Positions 26,645-34,335 of a DNA stretch of 34,422 nt are shown here, in pieces (positions within the stretch are counted from its first letter, which is position 1; each line of letters opens with the position of its first letter). Source of the DNA: Gemmatimonadota bacterium (GTDB lineage Bacteria; Gemmatimonadota; Gemmatimonadetes; Gemmatimonadales; Gemmatimonadaceae); contig VHBP01000022.1 in the NCBI GenBank assembly GCA_016871915.1, positions 1 through 34,422 on the forward strand. Reading direction: 5' to 3'. Made by a program: the position numbers and the translations under genes. The notes below the pieces were generated by a model. The model was not told the origin of the DNA. It saw nothing but the letters and a program-made list of their open reading frames with translations, and made no database searches.

Positions 26645-27799
26645 CTAGCGCCGGAAGGGATCGCTGAACCGGGCATCCACCGCGAGCGTCTCGTCAGTGA
26701 GCGTCCGCAGGAAGGCCACCAGCGCCGCACGCTGCTCCGCCGTGAACCCGAACCGGCGCGGGATCCCACTCGGCGGTCCACCCGGGACGAGCGGCGGCGC
26801 CATCAGTCGATTATCCAGCGTCGGCCCCGCCTGGATCCCGCTGTCATAGAACTCGATCACCTGCTCCAGCGTCGCGAAGCGACCGTCATGCATGAAGCGA
26901 CCACTCCGGCCGACCTGCTTCAATGAGGGCGAACGGAAGATGCGCGTCTCCCCCGCATCGAGCCCGTTGCTCCGTGAATTGGCATTGAGGGAGAAACTCG
27001 GCGGGACATGACACGCAGCGCACCCACTCCCCTGGAAGAGTTGCTTGCCCTGGGTCTCCTCCGGCGTGAGCGCGGGGAAGGGACCGTTGAGCGACCCTTG
27101 AGGGTTGGCGGGGGTGAAGATCGGTGCGGCGGCGAGGTCCCACCGACTCGTGGTCGAGACGATGCTTCGCACGTACTGCGCCAGCGCGCGCTGCACACGA
27201 TCCTCGGTGACCACCGAATCCCCGAATGCCATCCGGAAGAGCGGGGCGTAGTACGGACGCTCGCGGAGCCGAGTGAGCGCCGCCACGATCCCACCATGCG
27301 CCGCATCGAACCCCATCTCACCGGGATCCTGGATTGGCTGCGTCGACTGGGCCTCCAACGTGGCGGCGCGGCGATCCCATAAGAACCGCCCACTCTCGTT
27401 GAACCGCGCATTCACCAACCGCATCGAGTGCGCCGAGGTCAGTGCCCCCTCGAACCCCCGACTGAACCGCGCCGAATCCCCAAATGCAACGGTCTGCGCA
27501 TGGCAGGTCGCACAGGAGACCGTCCCGTTCCGACTCAACTGCCGCTCATAGAAGAGGACGCGCCCGAGGGTCGCCCCCGCATCGGAGATCGGCGCCCCTA
27601 TCGTGCGATCCTCCCGCCCCAGCACCGCGGCGTCGAAGTACGCCGGCAGCGTGACCGGGGCGTAGCGTGGCAGGTTCTCAGGATCGATCAGGAGGGCCGC
27701 CCGGATGGCAGCATGTCCCTCGGCGAAGGGATCGGTGGGGTGTTCAGAACAGCCGACCGTCACCACGAGCAGGGAGAAAAAGAGGAAGCGTCGGCGCAT
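26645..27799 (-). CDS. Di-heme cytochrome c peroxidase/MauG-like lipoprotein
   Basis: 384 residues. The signal peptide ends with a lipobox (VVTVGC, Cys17), so the protein is probably lipid-anchored in the periplasm. Two c-type heme sites are present: CATCH (97-101) and CAACH (261-265), about 160 residues apart as in bacterial di-heme peroxidases. Other family stretches are ATLGRVLFYERQLSRNGTVS, LWDRRAATLEAQ and GRFMHDGRFATLEQVIEFYD. Members reduce hydrogen peroxide or, in MauG, oxidise protein side chains; which applies here is unknown. The ATG at 27799 was chosen because it begins the signal peptide; the frame stays open upstream without coding character. It is the first gene of a six-gene minus-strand run and divergent from the MBL-fold gene. 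Confidence 0.9.
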   Translation of the reverse strand: MRRRFLFFSLLVVTVGCSEHPTDPFAEGHAAIRAALLIDPENLPRYAPVTLPAYFDAAVLGREDRTIGAPISDAGATLGRVLFYERQLSRNGTVSCATCHAQTVAFGDSARFSRGFEGALTSAHSMRLVNARFNESGRFLWDRRAATLEAQSTQPIQDPGEMGFDAAHGGIVAALTRLRERPYYAPLFRMAFGDSVVTEDRVQRALAQYVRSIVSTTSRWDLAAAPIFTPANPQGSLNGPFPALTPEETQGKQLFQGSGCAACHVPPSFSLNANSRSNGLDAGETRIFRSPSLKQVGRSGRFMHDGRFATLEQVIEFYDSGIQAGPTLDNRLMAPPLVPGGPPSGIPRRFGFTAEQRAALVAFLRTLTDETLAVDARFSDPFRR

Positions 27800-27931
27800 G
27801 GGAGGGTGATGATGTTGGATCCGATGATATGACGTCCGAGCCGACCCCCTGCTAATCTCTCGCCGACCTCCCGTCCGCGTAAGGCGTCCCGTCGTACATG
27901 GATCAGGACCGTGGTACGTTTCCATGTTGCC

Positions 27932-28849
27932 ATGCCACGTCATCTCATGCGCCTATCGTGCTGGGTCGTACTCACGTACCTCGCCTTCGGACCCGCACTC
28001 GGGCATGCGCAGCAAACAGCGCTCGTGATGCTCGGCACGGGGACTCCGAACGCTGATCCCGACCGCAGCGGACCCGCCGTCGCCGTGGTGCGGGCCGGAC
28101 GATCCTATCTCATCGACGCGGGTCCCGGCGTCGTACGTCGTGCCGCAGCAGCGGCCGCGCTCCATGCGGATTCCGCACTGCAACCGCGCAATCTGCGCAC
28201 CCTCTTCCTCACCCATCTCCACTCCGATCACACCGTCGGGCTCCCCGATCTGATCCTTTCGGCTTGGACGCTCGAGCGCGATGTCCCGCTCGAGGTCTAT
28301 GGGCCGCCAGGGACGCAGGCGATGGTCGATCACCTCCTCGCGGCGTACGCCGCCGATATCCGGAATCGGATCGACGGGCTCGAACCCGCGAACCCCACCG
28401 GCTATCAGGTGCGGGTGCACGAGATCGCCCCCGGCCTGATCTTCGAGGATGGCAATGTGACTGTCACCGCCTTCGCCGTCCCACATGGCGATTGGGAGGT
28501 CGCCTTCGGCTATCGATTCCAAAGCATCGATCGGTCGATCGTCATCTCCGGGGATACGCGCGCAAGCGACACCGTGGTGGAGGCCTGCCGCGGCTGCGAC
28601 CTCCTCGTGCACGAGGTCTACTCCGCCGAGCGCTTCCGGACGCGACCACCCGCCTGGCAGGCCTATCATGCGAAGGCGCACACCTCGACCACCGAGCTTG
28701 CCGACGTCGCCAGTCGCGCTGCCCCGAAACAGCTTCTCCTCTACCACCAACTCTTCTGGGGCACGACAGACGAGGGGTTGATCGTCGAGATACGCGCGGC
28801 CGGGTACAAGGGACCGATTCGCTCCGCCGCCGACCTCACGCGATACTGA
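27932..28849 (+). CDS. Exported metallo-beta-lactamase-fold hydrolase (RNase Z/arylsulfatase-like subgroup)
   Basis: 305 residues from the ATG at 27932; an ATG at 27947 and a GTG at 27911 are alternatives. A signal peptide (WVVLTYLAFGPALGHAQQ) is clear. The MBL zinc motif is THLHSDH (His95, His97, Asp99, His100) with GLPDL after it. The early strand is VMLGTGTPNADPDRSGPA, further ligands are likely in FAVPHGDWEVAFGY, VISGDTRASD and LLLYHQLFW. This layout is that of the RNase Z/AtsA-like group, but export rules out tRNA processing. Many exported relatives hydrolyse small esters, sulfates or phosphodiesters; the substrate is unknown. A TACGTT hexamer at 27915-27920 may be its -10. The nucleosidase gene follows after 40 bases. 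Confidence 0.82.
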   Translation: MPRHLMRLSCWVVLTYLAFGPALGHAQQTALVMLGTGTPNADPDRSGPAVAVVRAGRSYLIDAGPGVVRRAAAAAALHADSALQPRNLRTLFLTHLHSDHTVGLPDLILSAWTLERDVPLEVYGPPGTQAMVDHLLAAYAADIRNRIDGLEPANPTGYQVRVHEIAPGLIFEDGNVTVTAFAVPHGDWEVAFGYRFQSIDRSIVISGDTRASDTVVEACRGCDLLVHEVYSAERFRTRPPAWQAYHAKAHTSTTELADVASRAAPKQLLLYHQLFWGTTDEGLIVEIRAAGYKGPIRSAADLTRY

Positions 28850-28876
28850 GGCTATCCGCCCCACCGAGACGGCCGG

Positions 28877-28882
28877 TATCTT
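28877..28882 (+). promoter_or_regulatory. Putative -10 element of the nucleosidase/permease unit
   Basis: TATCTT lies seven bases before the ATG at 28890, the distance from a -10 hexamer to a transcription start. There is no ribosome-binding site between them, so a leaderless mRNA is likely. No strong -35 is seen. Confidence 0.4.
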
Positions 28883-28889
28883 CCACGCT

Positions 28890-29825
28890 ATGCGCCTGTC
28901 TCGTCTCTCTCTCGTCGTTCTCGCTCTCCTCCTGAACGGCGCGCCCACTCCGGTGCACACTCAGGCAGGGCCCTCCGCATCGACGGCGTCGACCCCACGC
29001 ATCGCCGTGATGTCGGCCTTCGAGACCGAACTCGTCGCCCTCCGCGCCGCCGCGAAGATCACGAGCATCCAGGTCGTGAACGGTCGCACCTGGTACCTCG
29101 GCACCCTCGCCGGCCACAAGGTCGTGCTCCTCCTGAGCGGCTACAGCATGGTCAACGCGGCGATGACCACGCAGGCCCTGCTCGATCGACTCCCTATCCG
29201 CACGATCGTCTTCTCCGGGATCGCCGGTGGGGTGAACCCTGGGCTCGACGTGGGCGATGTGACGGTGCCCGCCCAGTGGGGCAACTATCAGGAGCAGGTC
29301 TTCGCGCGCGAGACCCCCACCGGGTTCGCCCCCGCCCGTACCACTACGACCTTCGGCGGCTTCGGGATGATGTTCCCGCAAGGGACCTCGGTCACCGTGC
29401 GCGGCGCGCCTGATTCGCTCGAACGCCGCTTCTGGTTCCCCGTCGACACCCTCGCCCTCCGCATCGCGCGCGAGGTCGCCGCCCGCGTCCCCCTCGCGCG
29501 CTGCACCACGGACACGAACTGCCTCCCACATCAGCCACGCGTGGTCGTCGGTGGCAATGGCGTGAGCGGCCCCACCTTCGTCGACAACGCCGCCTACCGC
29601 GAGTGGAGCTGGCGCACCTTCCGCGCCGATGCCCTCGACATGGAGACCGCCGCCGTCGCGGTGGTCGCGCACGAACATCGGGTTCCCTACATCGCCTTCC
29701 GCTCCCTCTCCGATCTCGCCGGTGGCGAGACGGGGGACAACGTCATGCGCACCTTCGGGCGGCTCGCCGCCGCGAACTCCGCCACCGTGGTGATGGCGTT
29801 CCTTCAGGCCTTCCCACGCCGATGA
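28890..29825 (+). CDS. Exported 5'-methylthioadenosine/S-adenosylhomocysteine nucleosidase-like enzyme
   Basis: 311 residues. The N-terminus is a signal peptide (LSLVVLALLLNGAPTPVHTQ), unlike the usual cytoplasmic enzyme of about 230 residues. The nucleosidase fold is clear: IAVMSAFETELVALR with Glu47 (equivalent to Glu12 of E. coli Mtn), IVFSGIAGGVNPGLDVGDV, ALDMETAAVAVVA with Met251-Glu252 (Glu174), and FRSLSDLAGGE with Asp275 (Asp197). Such enzymes split MTA, SAH or related adenine nucleosides into adenine and a ribose part. An insert holding Cys205 and Cys211 (CTTDTNC) could form a disulfide in the periplasm. Its TGA overlaps the ATG of a purine permease gene, pointing to release and import of adenine. 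The exact nucleoside is not determined by sequence. Confidence 0.88.
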   Translation: MRLSRLSLVVLALLLNGAPTPVHTQAGPSASTASTPRIAVMSAFETELVALRAAAKITSIQVVNGRTWYLGTLAGHKVVLLLSGYSMVNAAMTTQALLDRLPIRTIVFSGIAGGVNPGLDVGDVTVPAQWGNYQEQVFARETPTGFAPARTTTTFGGFGMMFPQGTSVTVRGAPDSLERRFWFPVDTLALRIAREVAARVPLARCTTDTNCLPHQPRVVVGGNGVSGPTFVDNAAYREWSWRTFRADALDMETAAVAVVAHEHRVPYIAFRSLSDLAGGETGDNVMRTFGRLAAANSATVVMAFLQAFPRR

Positions 29826-31132
29826 TCGGCGCGCTGCGACGCGACCTCCGCGCAGCCATGGCTCGCGGTGAGACCACACTCGCCACCGAGATGCGCGCTG
29901 GCCTCGCGACCTTCCTCGCGATGGCCTACATCATCGTCGTGAATCCCGCGATCCTCGAGGCTGCGGGACTCCCCCGCGATGCTTCGGTCACCGCCACGAT
30001 CCTCTCGGCGATCGTCGGGACCCTGTTGATGGGCCTCTACGCACGGCGGCCCTTCGCCGTCGCCCCCTACATGGGGGAGAACGCCTTCATCGCCTTCACC
30101 GTCGTGCAGGGGATGGGGATCTCCTGGCAGGTCGCACTCGGCGCGATCTGCCTCGCGGGGATCGTCTTCGCCCTCCTCACGGTGCTCCGCATCCGTGCGT
30201 GGCTCGCCGATGCCCTCCCCCGCTCCCTCACACGGAGCTTCGCCGTCGGCATCGGCTTCTTCATCACCTTCATCGGGCTCACCGACCTCGGCATCGTGCG
30301 CGACGGGATCCCCGGAGCCCCCGTCGCGCTCGGAGACCTCACGGCGCCCGCCACCGCCCTCGGACTCGGTGGCGTCCTCCTCACCGCGATCCTCCTCGCA
30401 CGAAAGACCACCGGCGCCCTCCTCATCGGGATCGTCGCCACCGCGCTCGCCTCCTTCACGCTCGGCGTCACCCCATGGCCATCGGCGGTGGTCAGTGCGC
30501 CGCCGAGCCTCGCACCGATCGCCGGTCAGCTCGATCTCGTGGGCGCTCTCACCCCACGCGCCCTGCCGATTGTCCTCCTCGTCTTCGTGATGGCGTTCGT
30601 CGACACCCTCGGGACGCTCTACGGGCTCTCCTCACAGGCGGGACTCCTCGACGCCGAAGGGCGCTTGCCCGATGTCGAACGTCCGATGCTCGCCGATGCC
30701 CTCGGCAACATCGCAGCCCCACTGCTGGGCACCACCACGAGTGGGGCCTATATCGAATCAGCCGTCGGGATCGGCGAGGGGGGACGCACCGGTGTGGTCG
30801 CGGTGGTGGTGGCGCTCCTCTTCGGCTTGGCCCTCTGGTTCGCGCCGCTCCTCACCGCGGTCCCACTGCATGCCTCTGGCGTCGCCCTCGTGGTACTCGG
30901 CGCCCTCATGCTCCAGAGGATCCGCGAGCTCGATCCCTCCGATCTCTCGGAGTGGATCCCCGCCTTCCTCACCATCGTGCTGATGAGCTTCACCTTCAAC
31001 ATCGGTGTGGGGATGACCGCGGGGTTGATCGCCCATCCGCTGATGCGCATCACCACCGGGCGCGAGGTGCGGGCAGCCCAGTGGGTCTTGGCGGCGATGT
31101 CACTCGCCTTCTATCTCGTCTATCCCTTCTGA
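29822..31132 (+). CDS. NCS2/AzgA-type purine (adenine/guanine/hypoxanthine) permease
   Basis: 436 residues and about 12 to 14 membrane segments. Family stretches include EMRAGLATFLAMAYIIVVNP, PYMGENAFIAFTVVQGMGIS, SFAVGIGFFITFIGLTDLG, VFVMAFVDTLGTLYGLSSQA and GTTTSGAYIESAVGIGEGGR, all typical of AzgA/PbuG proton-linked purine importers in the inner membrane. The ATG at 29822 overlaps the nucleosidase TGA (ATGA), so the two are translationally coupled. The open frame reaches back to 29603 antisense-free within the nucleosidase gene, but that part is not coding here. With the convergent apt gene next door, adenine is the likely cargo; specificity is inferred from context. Confidence 0.93.
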   Translation: MIGALRRDLRAAMARGETTLATEMRAGLATFLAMAYIIVVNPAILEAAGLPRDASVTATILSAIVGTLLMGLYARRPFAVAPYMGENAFIAFTVVQGMGISWQVALGAICLAGIVFALLTVLRIRAWLADALPRSLTRSFAVGIGFFITFIGLTDLGIVRDGIPGAPVALGDLTAPATALGLGGVLLTAILLARKTTGALLIGIVATALASFTLGVTPWPSAVVSAPPSLAPIAGQLDLVGALTPRALPIVLLVFVMAFVDTLGTLYGLSSQAGLLDAEGRLPDVERPMLADALGNIAAPLLGTTTSGAYIESAVGIGEGGRTGVVAVVVALLFGLALWFAPLLTAVPLHASGVALVVLGALMLQRIRELDPSDLSEWIPAFLTIVLMSFTFNIGVGMTAGLIAHPLMRITTGREVRAAQWVLAAMSLAFYLVYPF

Positions 31133-31133
31133 G

Positions 31134-31156
31134 CGCGGTACGGTGTACTCACCGCG
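31134..31156. terminator. Weak hairpin between convergent permease and apt genes
   Basis: CGCGGT (31134-31139) pairs with ACCGCG (31151-31156); alternatively CGGTG-TACT-CACCG (31141-31154) forms a tighter loop. The two are mutually exclusive. It lies in the 30-base gap between convergent stops and has no U-tract, so termination is only suggested. Confidence 0.3.
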
Positions 31157-31162
31157 ATTCAC

Positions 31163-31699
31163 TTAATAGCGGACGAGGGTCTCGGTGCGCACGCCCATGA
31201 GGGCGGTGCGCCACGGGAGGAAACTCAGATCGATCACCGCAGCGATGCCGGCGAGCGTCGCGCCCGTGCGTGCCACGAGTCGGACCACGGCCGCGGCGGT
31301 CCCTCCCGTCGCCAGCACATCATCGATGGCGAGCGCACGATCGCCAGCGCCGAGGGCATCGACGTGGCACTCGAGGGTATCGGTCCCATACTCGAGGGCA
31401 TACGACTCCGTGAGCCGCGCGCGCGGCAACTTCCCCGGCTTCCGGACCGGGACGAGCGCAGCGCCGAGATGTTGCGCCACGGGAGCACCGAAGAGGAACC
31501 CACGACTCTCGATCGCCAGCACATGCGTGATCCCCGCGGACTGCCAGGGCGCTGCGAGCGCCGTCGTCGTCCGCAAGAACAGGGCGGGATCATGCAGCAC
31601 CGGTGTGATGTCCTTGAACGACACCCCGGGACGCGGGAAATCCGAGACGGTGAGGATCGTGCGGGTGAGATCGGCAGCGAGGGTCGGATCCGAGGACAT
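31163..31699 (-). CDS. apt: Adenine phosphoribosyltransferase
   Basis: 178 residues, the normal size. It joins adenine to PRPP to give AMP in the cytoplasm. The N-terminus has VSDFPRPGVSFKDITPVLHD, the adenine-site stretch is VLAIESRGFLFGAPVA, then VPVRKPGKLPR and LEYGTDTLECHVDAL. The PRPP loop is ALAIDDVLATGGTAAA. The ATG at 31699 gives the family N-terminus; the frame is open to 31879 but those residues are not apt-like. It converges on the purine permease gene, which with the exported nucleosidase makes a purine salvage neighbourhood. The assignment is firm. Confidence 0.95.
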   Translation of the reverse strand: MSSDPTLAADLTRTILTVSDFPRPGVSFKDITPVLHDPALFLRTTTALAAPWQSAGITHVLAIESRGFLFGAPVAQHLGAALVPVRKPGKLPRARLTESYALEYGTDTLECHVDALGAGDRALAIDDVLATGGTAAAVVRLVARTGATLAGIAAVIDLSFLPWRTALMGVRTETLVRY

Positions 31700-31996
31700 G
31701 GGGTGGCGTGTGAAGGGAACGATCGAACCGGCGATGGACCACGGCACGGACCGATGACCGAATGTACCGCGGATGCGTCCGCTCTCGCTTGGAATACAGG
31801 TGGGATTCGGCTCATTCGTCACATCGACGTCGGTGAGTGGGAGCAATGTTGATGACGAGCCCTTCGCGTCATCGACCAACCTGAGCGACGCGGCGATGGC
31901 GAAGACCCTCTATGCCGAGCTCTACGTCACCCGAGGGGATATCATTGACCCGGCGCGTCGGCGCGCGACCGGATTCGAACAACTAGAGACGGTCCG
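31700..31996. other. 297-base intergenic region, no supported gene
   Basis: This is the largest gap in the window, between the apt start and the 3' end of the PDZ gene. It should hold the apt promoter and the end of the PDZ transcript. A plus-strand frame reading MAKTLYAELYVTRGDIID from about 31896 is open, but it runs on antisense into the PDZ gene without family resemblance. GGATTCGAAC near 31971 recalls a tRNA T-arm, but flanking bases do not pair. I see no convincing promoter or terminator. Confidence 0.5.
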
Positions 31997-32908
31997 TCAC
32001 CGATCGTTGCCAGCGAGGCGATATCGCTCGCCATCCAGCACGAGCCCGGTACGCCCGCCGTCGATCAACTGCACGGTGAGGGTCCGCCGGGTGAAGGGAG
32101 CCGAGCTGCTCCCGAGGGTCACCGTCCCCTCGCGTGTCGCGCCGACGCTCGTCGCGAGCGCCGAACTCGCCACCGCATAGAGCGTGATCCCCTTCCCTTG
32201 GATCTGATAGCACCCATCCTCCGCATACGACGAGACGGCGCTGCTCCGATGGAGCGCGTAACTCCCGTCGCCGTTGAGCCAGAGTTTCTCCGTCGCCGCT
32301 CCTGACGCCGAGAGCCATTGATAGACGCGGTTGGGTCGGATGCCGCGCAACTCGGCGCACGCGCGGCGCCAGGCGCGGTCAGGTCCACTGGTCCGCTCGG
32401 GGGCCGGCGATGCAGCGGCCGGTGGGGTGAGCGCCGTCGCGGCAGACGGTCGTTCGCTCGACTGACGTTCGGTCGATGGCACGGTCACAGATCCCCCGGT
32501 CGAGGGGACGGCCACGGGAGGATCGAACGACGGAACGTTGGTCGGGCGGTCGAATGAGGGAACCGAGGTTTGATCATCGAAGGAGGGGACACTCGGTCCG
32601 CCCTCCCCCTCGAGGCGTGCGATGACGGTCTGCGTCCCACGGCGCACGACGAGAGAGAGTGGTTCGGCACCACGGAGCCGTGTCAGGATCTCTGACGGGG
32701 TGGTCGCGATCGCCGTCCCCGAGCGCTCATCCACGATCCGCTCGATAAGATCCCCGGCCCGCAGGGCGGCGCGGGCGCCTGGAGTGGCGGCACGTACCGC
32801 CGTGACCCGCACGGCGCCCGGCCCGGCATCGAGCGTCAGTCCCCGCATCTGTCCCTCCACCTGACCTGACGCGAGGAGGATCATCAGACTGATTCCCAGG
32901 ATACGCAT
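31997..32908 (-). CDS. Exported PDZ-domain protein with nonapeptide repeat linker
   Basis: 303 residues with a short signal peptide (ILGISLMILLASGQVEGQ). Residues about 20-100 form a PDZ-like domain (VRVTAVRAATPGARAALRAGDLI as two adjoining parts, then EILTRLRGAEPLSLVVRRG). A linker of five tandem nonapeptides of the pattern xVPS(F/T)xxxx follows, then a Ser/Pro/Ala-rich stretch, then a C-terminal domain of about 120 residues (CAELRGIRPNRVYQWLS, KLWLNGDGSYALHRSS) unknown to me. PDZ domains bind peptide ends or proteins; no protease domain is attached. GGGGAGG about ten bases before the ATG at 32908 supports that start; a GTG at 32911 adds one residue. It is divergent from the amidohydrolase gene. 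Confidence 0.75.
   Translation of the reverse strand: MRILGISLMILLASGQVEGQMRGLTLDAGPGAVRVTAVRAATPGARAALRAGDLIERIVDERSGTAIATTPSEILTRLRGAEPLSLVVRRGTQTVIARLEGEGGPSVPSFDDQTSVPSFDRPTNVPSFDPPVAVPSTGGSVTVPSTERQSSERPSAATALTPPAAASPAPERTSGPDRAWRRACAELRGIRPNRVYQWLSASGAATEKLWLNGDGSYALHRSSAVSSYAEDGCYQIQGKGITLYAVASSALATSVGATREGTVTLGSSSAPFTRRTLTVQLIDGGRTGLVLDGERYRLAGNDR
32459..32593 (-). repeat. Five tandem 27-bp units encoding VPS(F/T) nonapeptides
   Basis: Inside the PDZ gene, five in-frame 27-base units encode SVPSFDDQT, SVPSFDRPT, NVPSFDPPV, AVPSTGGSV and TVPSTERQS. The first three are closest to each other; the last two have Thr for Phe. Third codon positions differ between units, so the repeat is kept at protein level rather than being a fresh DNA duplication. 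Confidence 0.85.
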
Positions 32909-33003
32909 CACAGTGCCCCTCCCCGACGAAGGATAGGTGCCGCTCGAGCCTCCGGGATATCGTGGGGTCCGAATGTCAGGGTGTCAAATGGCGCCTTGTC
33001 GCC

Positions 33004-33009
33004 TACTAT
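33004..33009 (+). promoter_or_regulatory. Putative -10 element of the amidohydrolase gene
   Basis: TACTAT lies 16 bases after TGTCAA (32982-32987), a poor -35. Transcription would begin near 33016, giving a leader of about 27 bases before the ATG at 33043. Confidence 0.25.
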
Positions 33010-33042
33010 CGGAGGTCGGACATCCCGCTGCATGTTTCTGGG

Positions 33043-34335
33043 ATGCGATTCTCTTCCCTGCACCTCGTGGCCGGACTCTGCGCCGCCACACTCCTCCCGG
33101 CGCAATCAGCGCCGGTGACCGCCCTCCGTGCCGATCACGTGATCATCGGCGACGGCACCCAGATCCCCAACGCCATCGTCCTCGTCCAAGGCGACCGCAT
33201 CACCGCCGTGGGCCCGGCAGCGCAGATCCGGATCCCCGCCGGCGCACGGACGATCGATCTCTCCGGACAGACCCTCCTCCCCGGCTTCATCGACGCGCAC
33301 ACCCACCTCACCTCCATCGACAACGACGGCGGTGACCTGGCTGCGCTGCGGGAGACCCCGGCGCACGGGGCGATCTATGCGACCATCAATGCCCGCAAGA
33401 CCCTCGAGGCGGGATTCACCACGGTGCGCGAGGCCGGGTCACTCGGCTACGTCGATGTCGCCGTGCGTGACGCCATCACCCGCGGCCTCATCCCGGGCCC
33501 ACGCATCCACGCCTCTGGTCCTGCCTTGGGGACCACCGGTGGTCACGCCGATGTGAATGGCTGGAGCCCCTTCCTCGATCTGCCGGGGACCGGCGCGATC
33601 GTCGACGGCGCCGATGCCATGCGTCGACAGGTGCGACTCAACGTCAAATACGGCGCCGATCAGATCAAGATCGTCGCGACCGGTGGGGTCCTCTCGGTCG
33701 GCGACGCCGTCGGAGCACCACAGATGACCGAGGAGGAGCTCCGCGCCGCTGTCACCGAGACCTCGCGGTTGGGCCGTAAGGTGATGGCCCACGCGCACGC
33801 CGGCGATGGCCTCCTCGCCGCGGTGCGCGCGGGGGTCGCGAGCATCGATCATGGCTCGCTCGTGAGCGATACCGCGATCGCCGAGATGAAGGCGCGCGGC
33901 ACCTATCTCGTGCCGACGCTGATCATCCTCGAGGAGATCGTACGCGACGGCGCCGCGAAAGGGGTCCCGCCCTACGCCGTGAAGAAGGCGACCGCCATCG
34001 CGGCGGAACGTCGCGTGCGACTGCGCACCGCCTATCGTGCCGGTGTGCGCTTCGCGTTGGGCACCGATGCCACGAGTGATATCCACGGCCGCAATGGCGA
34101 GGAGTTTAAGTACTTGGTCGACATCCTCGGCGCCACGCCGATGGAGGCCATCACCATCGGGACGCTCAACGGCGCGCGGCTTCTCGGGATCGAGGGAGAC
34201 CTCGGCACCGTGAGCATCGGCAAGCTCGCCGATCTCGTCGCGGTGTCTGGGAATCCCCTCGACGACGTCACGCGCCTCCAGCGACCGACGCTGGTAATGA
34301 AGGGTGGCGTGGTCGTGGTGGGGAGCGCGCGGTAG
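33043..34335 (+). CDS. Exported metal-dependent amidohydrolase (imidazolonepropionase/Xaa-Pro dipeptidase-like)
   Basis: 430 residues. A signal peptide (LHLVAGLCAATLLPAQSAP) fixes the ATG at 33043; the frame is open to 32962 but those residues are not signal-like. The amidohydrolase superfamily signs are LLPGFIDAHTHL with His86 and His88, the probable carboxylated Lys209 in ADQIKIVATGG, metal histidines in VMAHAHAGDG and ASIDHGS, and the catalytic Asp in FALGTDATSD. It ends with the usual urease-alpha-like closing strands (GKLADLVAVSGNPLDDV). Exported members of this subgroup often hydrolyse dipeptides or cyclic amides, but the substrate is not readable here. It is divergent from the PDZ gene. 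Confidence 0.9.
   Translation: MRFSSLHLVAGLCAATLLPAQSAPVTALRADHVIIGDGTQIPNAIVLVQGDRITAVGPAAQIRIPAGARTIDLSGQTLLPGFIDAHTHLTSIDNDGGDLAALRETPAHGAIYATINARKTLEAGFTTVREAGSLGYVDVAVRDAITRGLIPGPRIHASGPALGTTGGHADVNGWSPFLDLPGTGAIVDGADAMRRQVRLNVKYGADQIKIVATGGVLSVGDAVGAPQMTEEELRAAVTETSRLGRKVMAHAHAGDGLLAAVRAGVASIDHGSLVSDTAIAEMKARGTYLVPTLIILEEIVRDGAAKGVPPYAVKKATAIAAERRVRLRTAYRAGVRFALGTDATSDIHGRNGEEFKYLVDILGATPMEAITIGTLNGARLLGIEGDLGTVSIGKLADLVAVSGNPLDDVTRLQRPTLVMKGGVVVVGSAR

Noticed and set aside
27932-28849. Calling the MBL-fold protein RNase Z
   Set aside because: The zinc motif fits that group, but a clear signal peptide places it outside the cytoplasm, where tRNA processing does not occur.
31955-32000. 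GGATTCGAAC, similar to a tRNA T-arm
   Set aside because: On neither strand do the five bases on each side of the loop pair, and no anticodon arm or acceptor stem is found.
31773-32180. Plus-strand open frame in the gap after apt, possible small gene
   Set aside because: It runs antisense into the PDZ gene, has no ribosome-binding site or family resemblance, and its composition is shadow-like.
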